64,000 bases of DNA from Prosopocoilus inquinatus (GCA_036172665.1 JAYKNF010000059.1:58532-122531), one strand, 5' to 3'; shown: positions 54,128 to 64,000, counted from the stretch's first letter. Made by a program: numbers and translations. The notes: generated from the sequence alone by a model not told the origin.

Positions 54128-55915
54128 GATGTATCTAATCGATCCTTACTCATCTATCATGTTATTTGACGTTTGGATGGACTCCAGTAACTCTAATGTG
54201 AGAAACGAAATTTTCGGACGCAGCAGAAGCTGGAAATAGTTTTAAACGAAACAACACGCATTAGCGTTGTTCCTGTGATGTATCTAATCGATCCTTACTT
54301 AGCTACTATGTTATTTGACGTTTCGATGGACTCCAGTAACTCTAATGTGAGATACGAAATTTTCGGACGCAGCAGCAGCTGGAAATAGTTTTAAACGAAA
54401 CAACACATATTAGCGTTGTTCCTGTGATGTAACTAATCGATCCTTACTCATCTATCATGTTATTTGACGTTTGGACGGACTCCAGTAACTCTGATGAGAG
54501 ATACGACGTTTTTGGACGCAGCAGGAGCTGGAAATAGTTTTAAACGAAACAACACGTATTAGCGTTGTTCCTGTGCTGTATCTAATCAATCCTTACTCAT
54601 CTATCATGTTATTTGTCGTTTCGATGGACTCCAGTAGCTCTGATGTGAGATACGACGTTTTCGGACGCAGCAGAAGCTGGAAATAGTTTTAAACGAAACA
54701 ACACGCATTAGCGTTGTTCCTGTGATGTATCTAATCGATCCTTACTCATCTAACATGTTATTTGGCGTTTCGATGGACTCCAGTAACTTTGATGTGAGAT
54801 ACGAAGTTCTCGGACGCAGCTGAAGCTGGAAATAGTTTTAAACGAAACAACACGTACTAGCGTTGTTCCTGTGATGTATCTAATCGATCCTTACTCATCT
54901 ATCATGTTATTTGACGTTTGGATGGGCTCCAGTAACTCTGAAGTGAGATACGAAGTTCTCGGACGCAGCTGAAGCTGGAAATAGTTTTAAACGAAACAAC
55001 ACGCATTAGCGTTGTTCCTGTGATGTATCTAATCGATCCTTACTCATCTATCATGTTATTTGACGTTTGGATGGACTCCAGTAACTCTGATGTGAGATAC
55101 GAAATTATCGGACGCAGCAGAAGCTGGAAATAGTTTTAAATGAAACAACACGCATTAGCGTTGTTCCTGTGATGTATCTAATCGATACTTACTCATCTAT
55201 CATGTTATTTGACGTCTCGATGGACTCCAGTAACTCTAATGTGAGAAACGAAATTTTCGGACGCAGCAGAAGCTGGAAATAGTTTTAAACGAAACAACAC
55301 GCATTAGCGTTGTTCCTGTGATGTATCTAATCGATCCTTACTCATCTATCATGTTATTTGACGTTTGGATGGACTCCAGTAAGTCTGATGTGAGATACAA
55401 AGTTTTTGGACGCAGCAGGAGCTGGAAATAGTTTTAAACGAAACAACACGCATTAGCGTTGTTCCTGTGATGTATCTAATCGATACTTACTCATCTATCA
55501 TGTTATTTGACGTTTCGATGGTCTCCAGTAACTCTAATGTGAGAAACGAAATTTTCGGACGCAGCAGAAGCTGGAAATAGTTTTAAACGAAACAACACGC
55601 ATTAGCGTTGTTCCTGTGATGTATCTAATCGATCCTTACTCATCTATCATGTTATTTGACGTTTGGATGGACTCCAGTAAGTCTGATGTGAGATACAAAG
55701 TTTTTGGACGCAGCAGGAGCTGGAAATAGTTTTAAACGAAACAACACGTATTAGCGTTGTTCCTGTGCTGTATCTAATCGATCCTTACTTATCTATCATG
55801 TTATTTGACGTTTCGATGCACTCCAGTAACTCTGATGTGAGATACGAAGTTTTCGGACGCAGCAGAAGCTGGAAATAGTTTTAAACGAAACAACACGTAT
55901 TAGCGTTGTTCCTGG
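54128..55915 (+). repeat. Family 1 HOR, 12-monomer form (copy 2)
   Basis: Order A/H'-B-C-D-E-F-G-H-I-H-I-J, 1,788 bp, as at 12428-14215 except that the first unit is the A/H' chimera also seen at 31788. The first H has GACGTCTCG and the second has CGATGGTCTCC, both private relative to the other 12-mer. Confidence 0.9.
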
Positions 55916-57851
55916 GATGTATCTAATCGATCCTTACTCATCTATCATGTTATTTGACGTTTGGATGGACTCCAGTAACTCTGATGTGAGATACAAAGTT
56001 TTTGGACGCAGCAGTAGCTGGAAATAGTTTAGAACGAAAAAACACGTATTAGCGTTGTTCCTGTGATGTATCTAATCGATCCTTACTTAGCTACTATGTT
56101 ATTTGACGTTTCGATGGACTCCAGTAACTCTAATGTGAGATACGAAATTTTCGGACGCAGCAGCAGCTGGAAATAGTTTTAAACGAAACAACACATATTA
56201 GCGTTGTTCCTGTGATGTAACTAATCGATCCTTACTCATCTATCATGTTATTTGACGTTTGGACGGACTCCAGTAACTCTGATGAGAGATACGACGTTTT
56301 CGGACGCAGCAGAAGCTGGAAATAGTTTTAAACGAAACAACACGCATTAGCGTTGTTCCTGTGATGTATCTAATCGATACTTACTCATCTATCATGTTAT
56401 TTGACGTTTCGATGGCTCCAGTAACTCTAATGTGAGAAACGAAATTTTCGGACGCAGCAGAAGCTGGAAATAGTTTTAAACGAAACAACACGCATTAGCG
56501 TTGTTCCTGTGATGTATCTAATCGATCCTTACTCACCTATCATGTTATTTGACGTTTGGATGGGCTCCAGTAACTCTGAAGTGAGATACGAAGTTCTCGG
56601 ACGCAGCTGAAGCTGGAAATAGTTTTAAACGAAACAACACGCATTAGCGTTGTTCCTGTGATGTATCTAATCGATACTTACTCATCTATCATGTTATTTG
56701 GCGTTTCGATGGACTCCAGTAACTCTAATATGAGAAACGAAATTTTCGGACGCAGCAGAAGCTGGAAATAGTTTTAAACGAAACAACACGCATTAGCGTT
56801 GTTCCTGTGATGTATCTAATCGATCCTTACTCATCTATCATGTTATTTGACGTTTGGATGGACTCCAGTAAGTCTGATGTGAGATACAAAGTTTTTGGAC
56901 GCAGCAGGAGCTAGAAATAGTTTTAAACGAAACAACACGTATTAGCGTTGTTCCTGTGCTGTATCTAATCGATCCTTACTCATCTATCATCTTATTTGGC
57001 GTTTCGATGGACTCCAGTAGCTCTGATGTGAGATACGACGTTTTCGGACGCAGCAGAAGCTGGAAATAGTTTTAAACGAAACAACACGTATTAGCGTTGT
57101 TCCTGAGCTGTATCTAATCGATCCTTACTCATTTATCATGTTATTTGACATTTGGATGGACTCCAGTAACTCTGATGTGAGATACGAAATTATCGGACGC
57201 AGCAGAAGCTGGAAATAGTTTTAAATGAAACAACACGCATTAGCGTTGTGCCTGTGATGTATCTAATCGATCCTTACTCATCTATCATGTTATTTGACGT
57301 TTCGATGGACTCTAGTAACTCTGATGTGATATACGAAGTTTTTGGACGCAGCAGGAGCTAGAAATAGTTTTAAACGAAACAACACGTATTAGCGTTGTTC
57401 CTGTGATGTATCTAATCGATCCTTACTCATCTATCATGTTATTTGACGTTTGGATGGTCTCCAGTATCTCCGATGTGAGATACGAAATTTTCGGACGCAG
57501 CAGAAGCTGGTAATAGTTTTAAACGAAACAACACGCATTAGCGTTGTTCCTGTGATGTATCTAAACAATCCTTACTTATCTAACATGTTATTTGACGTTT
57601 GGATGGACTCCAGTAAGTCTGATGTGAGATACAAAGTTTTTGGACGCAGCAGGAGCTGGAAATAGTTTGAAACGAAACAACACGTATTAGCGTTGTTCCT
57701 GTGCTGTATCTAATCGATCCTTACTTATCTATCATGTTATTTGACGTTTCGATGCACTCCAGTAACTCTGATGTGAGATACGAAGTTTTCGGACGCAGCA
57801 GAAGCTGGAAATAGTTTTAAACGAAACAACACGTATTAGCGTTGTTCCTGG
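55916..57851 (+). repeat. Family 1 block, 13 monomers, with C/D fusion
   Basis: Order A-B-C/D-H-F'-T-P-Q-g-L-N-O-J, 1,936 bp (13 x 149 minus 1). The C/D unit (56214) resembles the fusion at 39230. H (56363-56510) has lost one base, reading CGATGGCTCC. The string H-F'-T-P-Q-g-L-N-O is repeated at 60981-62320. Confidence 0.9.
56363..57702 (+). repeat. Nine-monomer string with 1-bp deletion, copy 1 (1,340 bp)
   Basis: H(148)-F'-T-P-Q-g-L-N-O, matching 60981-62320 at an offset of 4,618 bp. The shared one-base deletion (CGATGGCTCC) and the shared TTTGACATTTGG in g show that the two are copies of one ancestor. Confidence 0.9.
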
Positions 57852-60800
57852 GATGTATCTAATCGATCCTTACTCATCTATCATGTTATTTGACGTTTGG
57901 ATGGACTCCAGTAACTCTGATGTGAGATACAAAGTTTTTGGACGCAGCAGTAGCTGGAAATAGTTTAGAACGAAAAAACACGTATTAGCGTTGTTCCTGT
58001 GATGTATCTAATCGATCCTTACTTAGCTACTATGTTATTTGACGTTTCGATGGACTCCAGTAACTCTAATGTGAGATACGAAATTTTCGGACGCAGCAGC
58101 AGCTGGAAATAGTTTTAAACGAAACAACACATATTAGCGTTGTTCCTGTGATGTAACTAATCGATCCTTACTCATCTATCATGTTATTTGACGTTTGGAC
58201 GGACTCCAGTAACTCTGATGAGAGATACGACGTTTTTGGACGCAGCAGGAGCTGGAAATAGTTTTAAACGAAACAACACGTATTAGCGTTGTTCCTGTGC
58301 TGTATCTAATCAATCCTTACTCATCTATCATGTTATTTGTCGTTTCGATGGACTCCAGTAGCTCTGATGTGAGATACGACGTTTTCGGACGCAGCAGAAG
58401 CTGGAAATAGTTTTAAACGAAACAACACGCATTAGCGTTGTTCCTGTGATGTATCTAATCGATCCTTACTCATCTAACATGTTATTTGGCGTTTCGATGG
58501 ACTCCAGTAACTTTGATGTGAGATACGAAGTTCTCGGACGCAGCTGAAGCTGGAAATAGTTTTAAACGAAACAACACGTACTAGCGTTGTTCCTGTGATG
58601 TATCTAATCGATCCTTACTCATCTATCATGTTATTTGACGTTTGGATGGGCTCCAGTAACTCTGAAGTGAGATACGAAGTTCTCGGACGCAGCTGAAGCT
58701 GGAAATAGTTTTAAACGAAACAACACGCATTAGCGTTGTTCCTGTGATGTATCTAATCGATACTTACTCATCTATCATGTTATTTGACGTCTCGATGGAC
58801 TCCAGTAACTCTAATGTGAGAAACGAAATTTTCGGACGCAGCAGAAGCTGGAAATAGTTTTAAACGAAACAACACGCATTAGCGTTGTTCCTGTGATGTA
58901 TCTAATCGATCCTTACTCATCTATCATGTTATTTGACGTTTGGATGGACTCCAGTAAGTCTGATGTGAGATACAAAGTTTTTGGACGCAGCAGGAGCTGG
59001 AAATAGTTTTAAACGAAACAACACGCATTAGCGTTGTTCCTGTGATGTATCTAATCGATCCTTACTCATCTATCATGTTATTTGACGTTTGGATGGTCTC
59101 CAGTATCTCCGATGTGAGATACGAAATTTTCGGACGCAGCAGAAGCTGGTAATAGTTTTAAACGAAACAACACGCATTAGCGTTGTTCCTGTGATGTATC
59201 TAAACAATCCTTACTTATCTAACATGTTATTTGACGTTTGGATGGACTCCAGTAAGTCTGATGTGAGATACAAAGTTTTTGGACGCAGCAGGAGCTGGAA
59301 ATAGTTTGAAACGAAACAACACGTATTAGCGTTGTTCCTGAGCTGTATCTAATCGATCCTTACTCATTTATCATGTTATTTGGCGTTTCGATAGACTCCA
59401 GTAGCTCTGATGTGAGATACGACGTTTTCGGACGCAGCTGAAGCTGGAAATAGTTTTAAACGAAACAACACGCATTAGCGTTGTTCCTGTGATGTATCTA
59501 ATCGATACTTACTCATCTATCATGTTATTTGGCGTTTCGATGGACTCCAGTAACTCTAATATGAGAAACGAAATTTTCGGACGCAGCAGAAGCTGGAAAT
59601 AGTTTTAAATGAAACAACACGCATTAGCGTTGTGCCTGTGATGTATCTAATCGATCCTTACTCATCTATCATGTTATTTGACGTTTGGATGGACTCCAGT
59701 AACTCTGATGTGAGATACGAAATTATCGGACGCAGCAGAAGCTGGAAATAGTTTTAAATGAAACAACACGCATTAGCGTTGTGCCTGTGATGTATCTAAT
59801 CGATCCTTACTCATCTATCATGTTATTTGACGTTTCGATGGACTCTAGTAACTCTGATGTGATATACGAAGTTTTTGGACGCAGCAGGAGCTAGAAATAG
59901 TTTTAAACGAAACAACACGTATTAGCGTTGTTCCTGTGATGTATCTAATCGATCCTTACTCATCTATCATGTTATTTGACGTTTGGATGGACTCCAGTAT
60001 CTCTGATGTGAGATACGAAATTTTCGGACGCAGCAGAAGCTGGTAATAGTTTTAAACGAAACAACACGCATTAGCGTTGTTCCTGTGATGTATCTAAACA
60101 ATCCTTACTTATCTAACATGTTATTTGACGTTTGGATGGACTCCAGTAAGTCTGATGTGAGATACAAAGTTTTTGGACGCAGCAGGAGCTGGAAATAGTT
60201 TTAAACGAAACAACACGTATTAGCGTTGTTCCTGTGATGTATCTAATCGATCCTTACTCACCTATCATGTTATTTGACGTTTGGATGGGCTCCAGTAACT
60301 CTGAAGTGAGATACGAAGTTCTCGGACGCAGCTGAAGCTGGAAATAGTTTTAAACGAAACAACACGCATTAGCGTTGTTCCTGTGATGTATCTAAACAAT
60401 CCTTACTTATCTAACATGTTATTTGACGTTTGGATGGACTCCAGTAAGTCTGATGTGAGATACAAAGTTTTTGGACGCAGCAGGAGCTGGAAATAGTTTT
60501 AAACGAAACAACACGTATTAGCGTTGTTCCTGTGATGTATCTAATCGATCCTTACTCACCTATCATGTTATTTGACGTTTGGATGGGCTCCAGTAACTCT
60601 GAAGTGAGATACGAAGTTCTCGGACGCAGCTGAAGCTGGAAATAGTTTTAAACGAAACAACACGCATTAGCGTTGTTCCTGTGATGTATCTAATCGATCC
60701 TTACTCATCTATCATGTTATTTGACGTTTGGATGGACTCCAGTAAGTCTGATGTGAGATACAAAGTTTTTGGACGCAGCAGGAGCTAGAAATAGTTTTAA

Positions 60801-60980
60801 ACGAAACAACACGTATTAGCGTTGTTCCTGTGCTGTATCTAATCGATCCTTACTCATCTATCATCTTATTTGGCGTTTCGATGGACTCCAGTAGCTCTGA
60901 TGTGAGATACGACGTTTTCGGACGCAGCAGAAGCTGGAAATAGTTTTAAACGAAACAACACGCATTAGCGTTGTTCCTGT
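57852..60980 (+). repeat. Family 1 block, 21 monomers
   Basis: Order A-B-C-D-E-F-H-I-N-O-g2-T-G-L-N-O-F'-O-F'-P-Q, all 149 bp. The H has GACGTCTCG. The N at 59044 (GGTCTCCAGTATCTCCG) follows I directly instead of L. An O-F' pair is doubled. Confidence 0.88.
60087..60682 (+). repeat. Two-monomer tandem duplication (O-F')2
   Basis: O-F' at 60087-60384 is followed by a second O-F' at 60385-60682. I noticed no difference between the two 298-bp halves. At 30596, 52787 and 11236 the same context has O-F' only once, so the doubling is local and recent. Confidence 0.9.
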
Positions 60981-62320
60981 GATGTATCTAATCGATACTT
61001 ACTCATCTATCATGTTATTTGACGTTTCGATGGCTCCAGTAACTCTAATGTGAGAAACGAAATTTTCGGACGCAGCAGAAGCTGGAAATAGTTTTAAACG
61101 AAACAACACGCATTAGCGTTGTTCCTGTGATGTATCTAATCGATCCTTACTCACCTATCATGTTATTTGACGTTTGGATGGGCTCCAGTAACTCTGAAGT
61201 GAGATACGAAGTTCTCGGACGCAGCTGAAGCTGGAAATAGTTTTAAACGAAACAACACGCATTAGCGTTGTTCCTGTGATGTATCTAATCGATACTTACT
61301 CATCTATCATGTTATTTGGCGTTTCGATGGACTCCAGTAACTCTAATATGAGAAACGAAATTTTCGGACGCAGCAGAAGCTGGAAATAGTTTTAAACGAA
61401 ACAACACGCATTAGCGTTGTTCCTGTGATGTATCTAATCGATCCTTACTCATCTATCATGTTATTTGACGTTTGGATGGACTCCAGTAAGTCTGATGTGA
61501 GATACAAAGTTTTTGGACGCAGCAGGAGCTAGAAATAGTTTTAAACGAAACAACACGTATTAGCGTTGTTCCTGTGCTGTATCTAATCGATCCTTACTCA
61601 TCTATCATCTTATTTGGCGTTTCGATGGACTCCAGTAGCTCTGATGTGAGATACGACGTTTTCGGACGCAGCAGAAGCTGGAAATAGTTTTAAACGAAAC
61701 AACACGTATTAGCGTTGTTCCTGAGCTGTATCTAATCGATCCTTACTCATTTATCATGTTATTTGACATTTGGATGGACTCCAGTAACTCTGATGTGAGA
61801 TACGAAATTATCGGACGCAGCAGAAGCTGGAAATAGTTTTAAATGAAACAACACGCATTAGCGTTGTGCCTGTGATGTATCTAATCGATCCTTACTCATC
61901 TATCATGTTATTTGACGTTTCGATGGACTCTAGTAACTCTGATGTGATATACGAAGTTTTTGGACGCAGCAGGAGCTAGAAATAGTTTTAAACGAAACAA
62001 CACGTATTAGCGTTGTTCCTGTGATGTATCTAATCGATCCTTACTCATCTATCATGTTATTTGACGTTTGGATGGTCTCCAGTATCTCCGATGTGAGATA
62101 CGAAATTTTCGGACGCAGCAGAAGCTGGTAATAGTTTTAAACGAAACAACACGCATTAGCGTTGTTCCTGTGATGTATCTAAACAATCCTTACTTATCTA
62201 ACATGTTATTTGACGTTTGGATGGACTCCAGTAAGTCTGATGTGAGATACAAAGTTTTTGGACGCAGCAGGAGCTGGAAATAGTTTGAAACGAAACAACA
62301 CGTATTAGCGTTGTTCCTGT
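60981..62320 (+). repeat. Nine-monomer string with 1-bp deletion, copy 2
   Basis: Repeats 56363-57702, including CGATGGCTCC near 61030 in H. From the g unit (61725) onward it also aligns with 33572, so the segment joins two separate duplication histories. Confidence 0.9.
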
Positions 62321-62767
62321 GCTGTATCTAATCGATCCTTACTTATCTATCATGTTATTTGACGTTTCGATGCACTCCAGTAACTCTGATGTGAGATACG
62401 ACGTTTTCGGACGCAGCAGAAGCTGGAAATAGTTTTAAACGAAACAACACGTATTAGCGTTGTTCCTGTGATGTATCTAATCGATCCTTACTCATCTATC
62501 ATGTTATTTGACGTTTGGATGGTCTCCAGTATCTCTGATGTAAGATACGAAATCTTCGGACGCAGCATAAGCTGGAAATAGTTTTAAACGAAACAACACG
62601 CATTAGCGTTGTTCCTGTGATGTATCTAATCGATCCTTACTCATCTATCATGTTATTTGGCGTTTCGATGGACTCCAGTAACTTTGATGTTAGATACGAA
62701 GTTCTCGGACGCAGCTGAAGCTAGATATAGTTTCAAACGAAACAACACGTATTAGCGTTGTTCCTGT
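62321..62767 (+). repeat. Three-monomer lead-in J'-N2'-E''
   Basis: Matches 34168-34614. E'' ends GCTAGATATAGTTTC, with a private T at 62726 where the partner reads AGAAATAG. It leads into the final family 2 HOR. Confidence 0.9.
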
Positions 62768-64000
62768 GCTGTATCTAATCGATCCTTACTTATCTATCAT
62801 GTTATTTGACGTTTCGATGCACTCCAGTAACTCTGATGTGAGATACGACGTTTTCGGACGCAGCAGAAGCTGGAAATAGTTTTAAACGAAACAACACGTA
62901 TTAGCGTTGTTCCTGTGATGTATCTAATCGATCCTTACTCATCTATCATGTTATTTGACGTTTGGATGGACTCCAGTAACTCTGATGTGAGATACAAAGT
63001 TTTTGGACGCAGCAGAAGCTGGAAATAGTTTAGAACGAAAAAACACGTATTAGCGTTGTTCCTGTGATGTATCTAATCGATCCTTACTTAGCTACTATGT
63101 TATTTGACGTTTCGATGGACTCCAGTAACTCTAATGTGAGATACGAAATTTTCGGACGCAGCAGCAGCTGGAAATAGTTTTAAACGAAACAACACATATT
63201 AGCGTTGTTCCTGTCATGTAACTAATCGATCCTTACTCATCTATCATGTTATTTGGCGTTTGGACGGACTCCAGTAACTCTGATTAGAGATACAAAGTTC
63301 TCGGACGCAGTAGAAGCTGGAAATAGTTTTGAACGAAACAACACGTATTAGCGTTGTTCCTGTGATGTATCTAAACGATCCTTACTTATCTAACATGTTA
63401 TTTGACGTTTGGATGGACTCCAGTAAGTCTGATGTGAGATAGAGTTTTTGGACACAGCAGGAGCTGGAAATAGTTTTAAACGAAACAACACGTATTAGCG
63501 CTGTTCCTGTATTGTATCTAATCGATCCTTACTCATCTATCATGTTATTTGGCGTTTCGATGGACTCCAGTAGCTCTGATGTGAGATACGACGTTTTCGG
63601 ACGCAGCAGAAGCTGGAAATAGTTTTAAACGAAACAACACGCATTAGCGTTGTTCCTGTGATGTATCTAATCGATCCTTACTCTTCTATCATGTTATTTG
63701 GCGTTTCGATGGACTCCAGTAACTTTGATGTGAGATACGAAGTTCTCGGACGCAGCTGAAGCTGGAAATAGTTTTAAATGAAACAACACGTATTAGCGTT
63801 GTTCCTGTGATGTATCTAATCGATCCTTACTCATCTATCATGTTATTTGGCGTTTCGATGGACTCCAGTAGCTCTGATGTGAGATACGACGTTTTCGGAC
63901 GCAGCAGAAGCTGGAAATAGTTTTAAATGAAACAACACGCATTAGCGTTGTTCCTGTGATGTATCTAATCGATCCTTACTCATCTGTCATGTTATTTGAA
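62768..64000 (+). repeat. Family 2 HOR, 13-mer copy 3, cut by the window edge
   Basis: The units J'-A'-B-C''-O''-Q''-E-D' and 43 bp of N2 match the first 1,233 bp of 34615-36549. O'' (63364-63510) has the shared 2-bp deletion plus a private C-to-G at 63442, which turns TAC into TAG in the frame open in the other copies. The last bases (CTGTCATGTTATTTGAA) agree with the N2 unit at 35805. Confidence 0.92.

Larger units (their letters stand above)
1..64000 (+). repeat. 149-bp satellite DNA array, head-to-tail, whole window
   Basis: Every part of the window aligns to one 149-bp monomer in one orientation. Conserved landmarks in order are GATGTATCTAATCGATCC, CATGTTATTTG, GACTCCAGTA, GGACGCAGC, AGCTGGAAATAGTTTT and ATTAGCGTTGTTCCTGT. 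Type key: A = AGTAGCTGG plus AGAACGAAAAAAC, start CCTGGG; B = TTACTTAGCTACTATG, then CACATATT; C = GATGTAACT, GGACGG, GATGAGAG; D = AATCAATCC, TTTGTCG; E = TAACTTTG, GCAGCTGAAG; F = GATGGGCTCC, GAAGTGAG (F' also CACCTATC); G = GAAATTATCGG; H = ATCGATACTT, GAGAAACG (T = AATATGAG form); I = TAAGTCTG, AGGAGCTGG (P ends AGGAGCTAG); J = CGATGCACTCC; K = ATCGATACTT with TAGCTCTG; L = GACTCTAG; N = TATCTCTG or TATCTCCG with GGTAATAG; O = AAACAATCC or AAACGATCC with CTAACATG; Q = CATCTTATTTGGCG; g = CCTGAGCTG, CATTTATC; N2 = GATATCTTCGG; U = GACTCAAG; V = TATTTTACG; W = GGATGTACTCC. Primes mark sub-variants. One typical monomer counts 32 G, 28 C and 8 CpG. Confidence 0.98.

Noticed and set aside
1..64000. 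CRISPR array
   Set aside because: The full 149-bp unit is repeated without unique spacers. Differences between units are scattered point changes.
1..64000. Coding repeat protein, rRNA or tRNA cluster, or transposon terminal repeats
   Set aside because: There is no continuous frame through adjacent units, no recognisable RNA gene structure, and no inverted or non-satellite segment was seen anywhere.
1..64000. Named satellite family or species assignment
   Set aside because: I do not recognise the monomer. Guessing from the length of 149 bp alone would be unsupported.

Overview
The whole 64,000-base window is one uninterrupted satellite DNA array. A 149-bp monomer (about 40% G+C) runs head-to-tail in a single orientation from edge to edge, so the array continues beyond both ends. 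Setting the monomer start at the conserved GATGTATCTAATCGAT block, 429 units lie between 85 and 63957, with an 84-bp partial unit before them and a 43-bp partial unit after. The start-to-start span of 63,873 bp equals 429 x 149 minus 48, and the unit-length indels I found by reading sum to exactly -48. I see no gene, RNA gene, transposon, CRISPR array or other unrelated insertion. The short open frames (71-103 codons) are stop-free accidents of the repeat. They begin at TTG or GTG, end at the same TAG in the monomer, and exist mainly where an indel or substitution removed a stop.

Organism: an array of this size and purity points to eukaryotic (peri)centromeric, subtelomeric or B-chromosome type heterochromatin. 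I do not recognise the monomer and cannot name a species. In a hand-counted typical monomer there are 8 CpGs against about 6 expected, so CpG is not depleted. That fits many invertebrates better than vertebrates, but it is weak evidence.

Layout. Monomers fall into recurring variant types (lettered in the first feature), which build higher-order repeats (HORs). (1) 1-4703: family 1 monomers with repeated five-mer and ten-mer strings. (2) 4704-7808: a more divergent stretch with many private variants and the two largest length changes (a 76-bp and a 198-bp unit). (3) 8256-14215: family 1 HORs with A-type lead monomers, in 7-, 19+2- and 12-monomer forms. (4) 14216-24637: transition into family 2 monomers (types N2, U, V, W), with a 15-monomer, 2,235-bp tandem duplication at 17184-21355. 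(5) 24638-50104: family 2 blocks of 9, 13 or 12 monomers alternate with family 1 nine-mers, joined by a short linker string, so that super-blocks of 5-7 kb recur. (6) 50105-62320: mostly family 1, with a 27-monomer relative of 28063-31787. (7) 62321-64000: return to family 2; 61725-64000 nearly matches 33572-35847, 28,153 bp upstream.

The structure is what repeated unequal exchange, gene conversion or replication-slippage amplification would leave: nested tandem duplications of 1, 2, 3, 9, 13 and 15 monomers, chimeric monomers at block joints, and private indels shared by distant copies. No genes act together here. Any biological role (centromere, heterochromatin, satellite transcripts) is inference.
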